A stretch of 64,000 nucleotides of DNA from Acidimicrobiia bacterium (GTDB taxonomy: Bacteria; Actinomycetota; Acidimicrobiia; Acidimicrobiales; SKKL01). The position numbers were made by a program, and so were the translations under genes. Of this stretch, positions 60,275 to 64,000 are shown in pieces (position 1 is the first letter of the stretch; every line of letters starts with the position of its first letter). Under the pieces are notes generated by a model. That model worked only from the letters and a program-made list of their open reading frames with translations. It was not told where the DNA came from and did not search any database. The stretch spans positions 124,001 through 188,000 of the forward strand of contig JBAYRL010000005.1 of NCBI GenBank assembly GCA_041676705.1. Direction: 5' to 3'.

Positions 60275-62188
60275 TTGCGTAACATGCTCGATCTTGTTTG
60301 GCTGATACCGGCCTTTCCTTTGGCCGGATTTCTAACTCTTGTGCTTCTAGGACGGCGCTTGGGCGAACCTACAGCAGGTTGGTTGGCCACGGCCGCTATG
60401 TTTGGTTCCTTCATAACCACTGTGGTGGTGTTTCTCGGACTGGTTGATCTTCCGGGTGACGAACGTCTTTTCACACAGGCGCTGTTCGACTGGGTGCCCG
60501 CTGGCAACCTCAGCGTTAAGGCCGGTTTCCTGGTAGACCCGCTCTCCATCACTATGGCGCTTTTCGTGACCGGTGTGGCCTCGTTCATCCACCTGTATTC
60601 GGTGGGCTACATGCACGGCGATCGCGACTTTTCCAAGTTTTTCATTTATTTGAACCTGTTCGCGTTCTCCATGCTCATTTTGGTTTTGGGCGAGAACCTC
60701 TTGATGACTTTCCTCGGTTGGGAAGGCGTAGGTACCTGTTCATACCTGCTCATCTCGTTCTGGTTTGATAATGAGGCCAATGCCTCGGCCGGTAAGAAAG
60801 CGTTCGTGACCAACCGAATTGGTGACTGGGGCTTCTTGGTGGGCATGTTCCTCACCTTTGTCACGGTGGGATCACTTTCCTATGTCGATGTAATCGCCGC
60901 CGCCACTGCTGGCAATATCCTGGCAGTCACAGCTACCGGTATGGCGCTCATGCTCTTTGTCGGGGCCATCGGAAAATCTGCTCAGCTACCTCTCTTTGTT
61001 TGGCTCCCCGATGCCATGGCGGGGCCCACCCCCGTTTCAGCGCTAATCCACGCTGCCACCATGGTCACCGCTGGCCTCTATCTCTTCATCCGTATCAGCC
61101 CCGTGGTCGCAGCCAGCTACGGTTGGGTGCCCGATGTGATTGCATGGGTTGGGGTGTTGACGGCGCTGGTAGCTGCCACCATTGCCGTGTCACAAAATGA
61201 CATAAAGAAGGTCTTGGCGTACTCCACTGTTAGCCAGTTGGGGTTCATGTTCTTCGCCATCGGCTCGGGTGCCTATGTGGCAGCTTTGTTCCACGTAATT
61301 ACCCACGCTTTCTTCAAAGCACTTTTGTTCTTGGGTTCCGGGTCGGTCATCCACGGTATGAACGATGATCAAGACATGCGCCATATGGGCGGCCTGGCCA
61401 AGTTCATGCCCATTACCGCTGGCACCTTCATCGTCGGTTGGTTAGCCATTGCAGGTATTCCACCGTTTTCTGGCTTTTGGTCTAAAGACGAAATTTTGCT
61501 TTACGCCTACGGCAACTCGAAAGCAATTTGGCTTTTGGGGTCAATCGCAGCGCTTCTCACGGCCTTCTATATGAGCCGCCAGGTCTTTATGGTTTTCTTC
61601 GGCAAAGCACGCTGGGAAGGCGACACGGAAAACTTCCCGGAGGATTTCAAACCCCACGAATCACCTTGGACTATGACATTACCCTTGGTGGTCTTGGCGG
61701 TGGCCGCCCTGGCCGGTGGTGCATTAAATCTGCCCTTCACCCACAAACTGCACTTCCTCGGTAACTGGTTAGAGCCGTCGCTCTACGGTAACGAAGCCGT
61801 CTTAACCATGAGCACGGGAACGAAGCTGATGGTGGCTGGTATTTCCATTGTGTTAGCAGTGCTGGGCGTAGTGGTTGCCTATTTGGTTTATCTCAAAGAG
61901 CGCATTCCTGCTGAGCCGTTCGAACAAGACGCCTTTGCTAAAGGTTGGTGGATTGACTCGAGTATTACCGCCTTTGCTGGGGGACCGGGTCGGAAACTGT
62001 GGGAAGCGTTTGCATGGTTTGACCGCAACGTGATTGACGGGATTGTGAATGGCGTAGCGGCTGGCGTTCGTGCCGGTGGTAGCGCTATTCGAGTTGTACA
62101 GACTGGATTTGTTCGCACTTATGCGCTTGGAATTGGTGTGGGCGTCATCTTTGTCGGTGCTTGGTTGTTAACGAGGGCGAGCTTTTAG
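60275..62188 (+). CDS. nuoL: NADH-quinone oxidoreductase subunit L
   Basis: Antiporter-like proton channel subunit, 637 residues. FLGWEGVGTCSYLLISFW, in part, GAIGKSAQLPLFVWLPDAMAGPTPVSALIHAATMVTAG, in part, and HAFFKALLFLGSGSVIH carry the key Glu, Lys and His. The C-terminal part includes the long lateral helix and a final membrane helix. Start may be TTG 60275, five bases from AAAGG, or ATG 60284; the TTG has better spacing. Confidence 0.96.
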   Translation: MRNMLDLVWLIPAFPLAGFLTLVLLGRRLGEPTAGWLATAAMFGSFITTVVVFLGLVDLPGDERLFTQALFDWVPAGNLSVKAGFLVDPLSITMALFVTGVASFIHLYSVGYMHGDRDFSKFFIYLNLFAFSMLILVLGENLLMTFLGWEGVGTCSYLLISFWFDNEANASAGKKAFVTNRIGDWGFLVGMFLTFVTVGSLSYVDVIAAATAGNILAVTATGMALMLFVGAIGKSAQLPLFVWLPDAMAGPTPVSALIHAATMVTAGLYLFIRISPVVAASYGWVPDVIAWVGVLTALVAATIAVSQNDIKKVLAYSTVSQLGFMFFAIGSGAYVAALFHVITHAFFKALLFLGSGSVIHGMNDDQDMRHMGGLAKFMPITAGTFIVGWLAIAGIPPFSGFWSKDEILLYAYGNSKAIWLLGSIAALLTAFYMSRQVFMVFFGKARWEGDTENFPEDFKPHESPWTMTLPLVVLAVAALAGGALNLPFTHKLHFLGNWLEPSLYGNEAVLTMSTGTKLMVAGISIVLAVLGVVVAYLVYLKERIPAEPFEQDAFAKGWWIDSSITAFAGGPGRKLWEAFAWFDRNVIDGIVNGVAAGVRAGGSAIRVVQTGFVRTYALGIGVGVIFVGAWLLTRASF

Positions 62189-63775
62189 ATGACATTAACT
62201 AGCACCTTAACGATGGCCTCATCGCAACCGTTTCCACTGCTGACGTCGCTCGTTGTTCTTCCCTTCATCGGAGCTGCGCTCATAGGGATTCTGCCCACCA
62301 AACGGGCCGAGTCAATGCGAATGGTGGCCCTAGCGACCTCAATCGCTACCGCCGCGGTAGCAGCCTTCATCCTGGCTGATTTCAACACCGCTGATGCCGG
62401 GTTCCAATACGTAACCAATCAGCCATGGGTAGAGTCACTCGGTATTTCATGGCACCTCGGTGTCGACGGAATTTCTCTGTTCCTGGTGGCCTTAACGGCG
62501 GTTATATTCCCCGTTTCCATTTTGGTAACAAAACCCGAACACGAATCGAAGGCTTACTATGCCTGGTTGATGTTGTTGTTGGCCGGTTCGATGGGAGTTT
62601 TCTTAGCCCTCGACCTGTTCATGTTCTTCATCTTCTTTGAGATTGTGCTGGTCCCCATGTACTTCCTCATCGGCAACTGGGGACACGGCGATCGAATTTA
62701 CGCCGCCATGAAATTTTTCTTGTACACCATGGCCGGCTCGGCATTTCTATTGGTGGGAATTCTGACCACCGTTTTCTTGCATGCTCAAGCAACCGGCGGT
62801 GCCATTACTTTCGACCTGGTGGAAATCGCCACCTCACAGTCCATCGCTACTACTAGCGCCCGCTGGCTGTTCTTGGCTTTCTCGGTGGCTTTTGCGGTCA
62901 AGGTTCCACTCTTTCCGGTACACACTTGGCTGCCCGACGCTCACACCAATGCCCCAACCGCTGGTTCGGTAATTCTGGCGGCTTTGTTGCTGAAATTCGG
63001 TACCTACGGCTTTGTGCGTTTCGGTCTGTTCCTCTTCCCAGAAGCGGCCGTATATTTCGCACCAGTTTTTCTAACCTTGGGTGTAATCGGCATCTTGTAT
63101 GGGGCGGTCGTAGCCACCATGCAAAAAGACCTAAAACGTCTTATTGCCTATTCTTCGATCGCTCACTTGGGTTTCATTGCCCTAGGTGTGTTTGCCCTTA
63201 ACACCATTGGTATCGAGGGTGGCGTGCTACAGATGGTGAACCACGGGCTCTCAACGGGTGCCTTGTTTATCTTGGTGGGTTGGATCTATGAACGACGACA
63301 TACCCGGATCATGGCCGAGTTGGGTGGTATCCAACGGGTTGCGCCAATCTTTGCTGGGGTATTTACCCTGGTTATGTTCTCATCGATTGGCGTTCCGGGT
63401 CTAAACGGTTTCATTGGCGAATACCTAGTGCTGATCGGTTCTTTTGCCTCAGCACGATGGTGGGCCGTGGCTGGTACCGCTGGTGTTATCATCGCAGCGG
63501 TTTATCTGCTGTGGGCATACCAACAGGTTTTTCATGGCACACCCAACGAAGAAAATGCCAAGTTTAAAGAACTGAGCTGGGCAGAAGGTCTAGCAATCTT
63601 GCCGTTGTTAGCTTTAATCGTATTCTTAGGCGTATACCCCAAACCGGTCCTTGAACGCATCGAACCCGCAGCTCGAGTGCTAGTGCAGCACATAGAAACA
63701 GAGGTGCCCCGATTTACCGCCAATGAGGGCGCAATTTTGAACACTTCTATTGCTAGCGCGGAGGTTACCAAATGA
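62189..63775 (+). CDS. nuoM: NADH-quinone oxidoreductase subunit M
   Basis: Second antiporter-like subunit, 528 residues. WHLGVDGISLFLVALTAV, FFEIVLVPMYFLIGNWG, AVKVPLFPVHTWLPDAHTNAPTAGSVILA, in part, and MVNHGLSTGALFILVG are the NuoM hallmarks with the channel Glu and Lys residues. The ATG directly follows the nuoL stop. The end overlaps nuoN by four bases. Confidence 0.97.
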   Translation: MTLTSTLTMASSQPFPLLTSLVVLPFIGAALIGILPTKRAESMRMVALATSIATAAVAAFILADFNTADAGFQYVTNQPWVESLGISWHLGVDGISLFLVALTAVIFPVSILVTKPEHESKAYYAWLMLLLAGSMGVFLALDLFMFFIFFEIVLVPMYFLIGNWGHGDRIYAAMKFFLYTMAGSAFLLVGILTTVFLHAQATGGAITFDLVEIATSQSIATTSARWLFLAFSVAFAVKVPLFPVHTWLPDAHTNAPTAGSVILAALLLKFGTYGFVRFGLFLFPEAAVYFAPVFLTLGVIGILYGAVVATMQKDLKRLIAYSSIAHLGFIALGVFALNTIGIEGGVLQMVNHGLSTGALFILVGWIYERRHTRIMAELGGIQRVAPIFAGVFTLVMFSSIGVPGLNGFIGEYLVLIGSFASARWWAVAGTAGVIIAAVYLLWAYQQVFHGTPNEENAKFKELSWAEGLAILPLLALIVFLGVYPKPVLERIEPAARVLVQHIETEVPRFTANEGAILNTSIASAEVTK

Positions 63776-64000
63776 TTGCAACATTGGTGAGCTCCACAGC
63801 TTTGTTCGCACAGTTGGGCGAAACTACGCCCATTGACACACCCGAGATCGAATGGTCGGCGCTCATGCCGATCTTGATTCTCGCCGCCGGCGGAATATTG
63901 TTGCTGACCCTCAGCTCGCTGGTGCGTTCCGTTCGTGAAACGCCTTCAGCCCATGCCGCTATAACCGTGATCATTGCTCTAGCCTCGGGTGCCTTTTGTG
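63772..64000 (+). CDS. nuoN: NADH-quinone oxidoreductase subunit N, 3'-truncated by the window edge
   Basis: The frame starts at ATG 63772 in an ATGA overlap with nuoM and is open to the end of the window (76 codons). It encodes an N-terminus with a short hydrophobic start, a polar loop (LGETTPIDTPEIEWSALMP) and the first membrane helices (ILILAAGGILLLTL, then AAITVIIALASGAF), as expected for NuoN. The channel residues are beyond the edge, so identity rests on the N-terminal pattern and the order after nuoM. Confidence 0.9.
   Translation, partial: MIATLVSSTALFAQLGETTPIDTPEIEWSALMPILILAAGGILLLTLSSLVRSVRETPSAHAAITVIIALASGAFC

Overview
The window looks like a chromosomal stretch from an actinobacterium, most likely an acidimicrobial (Acidimicrobiia) lineage of moderate GC content. 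Supporting signs are a mycothiol-type MshA glycosyltransferase next to a YbjN-family gene, an RsiG-type anti-sigma protein, an F420-type luciferase-like oxidoreductase, a Septum_form/PGWW membrane protein, a DUF3516 helicase, a soluble acyl-ACP desaturase, frequent GTG/TTG starts, and a menaquinol bc complex whose cytochrome b is split in two. The taxonomic call is inference from gene content; no 16S gene is present. There are no insertion sequences, phage genes, CRISPR arrays or rRNA genes, and no gene-free stretch longer than 300 bases.

Layout. 1-3.2 kb: an osmoprotectant (OpuC-type) ABC transporter, cut at the left edge, whose binding protein appears circularly permuted. 3.3-5.75 kb (minus): a TlpA-like thioredoxin, CcdA and an LLM oxidoreductase. 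5.8-13.6 kb: housekeeping and lipid genes (acyl-ACP thioesterase, MBL hydrolase, oligoribonuclease, dUTPase, cyclase-family hydrolase, RsbW-like kinase, oligopeptidase B, acyl-ACP desaturase behind a perfect 20-bp palindrome), then a candidate structured small RNA. 13.8-22.4 kb: amidohydrolases, a TetR regulator, an esterase, an M20 peptidase, a Septum_form protein and a NatAB-type exporter. 22.4-28.4 kb: a divergent orphan LeuC-like protein overlapping an RND pump, a MarR regulator, an FMN reductase and tRNA-Lys(UUU). 28.5-43 kb: a GerMN lipoprotein, DUF3516 helicase, meso-DAP dehydrogenase, a MoaD-like protein overlapping a degenerate CdsA-like membrane protein, RsiG, MshA, YbjN, MFS, ProC, a SAM hydrolase/adenosyltransferase with a 29-codon membrane ORF, and a second NatAB exporter.

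43-64 kb is a respiratory block. The redox repressor gene rex is followed (convergently) by a membrane cytochrome c. Then a run of 21 plus-strand genes with almost no gaps begins directly behind an 18-bp Rex-type operator: a small membrane protein, a 2x[4Fe-4S] ferredoxin, cytochrome b in two pieces, a Rieske protein, a diheme cytochrome c, an unknown membrane protein, and then nuoA-nuoN (nuoN is cut at the right edge). If this is one transcription unit, NADH/NAD+ sensed by Rex would set expression of both complex I and the menaquinol:cytochrome c oxidoreductase. The TlpA/CcdA pair 40 kb upstream fits the need for cytochrome c maturation.

The most interesting observations are: the Rex operator heading a combined bc-nuo cluster with a ferredoxin and two unknown membrane subunits; an N-terminal IPEHLLxRSR-type motif shared by the cytochrome c and cytochrome b subunits; a conserved b6f-like heme c_i cysteine; the two-motif RsiG with one altered motif; the permuted OpuCC-like protein; the LeuC-like protein with altered active-site positions; and the candidate small RNA downstream of desA.
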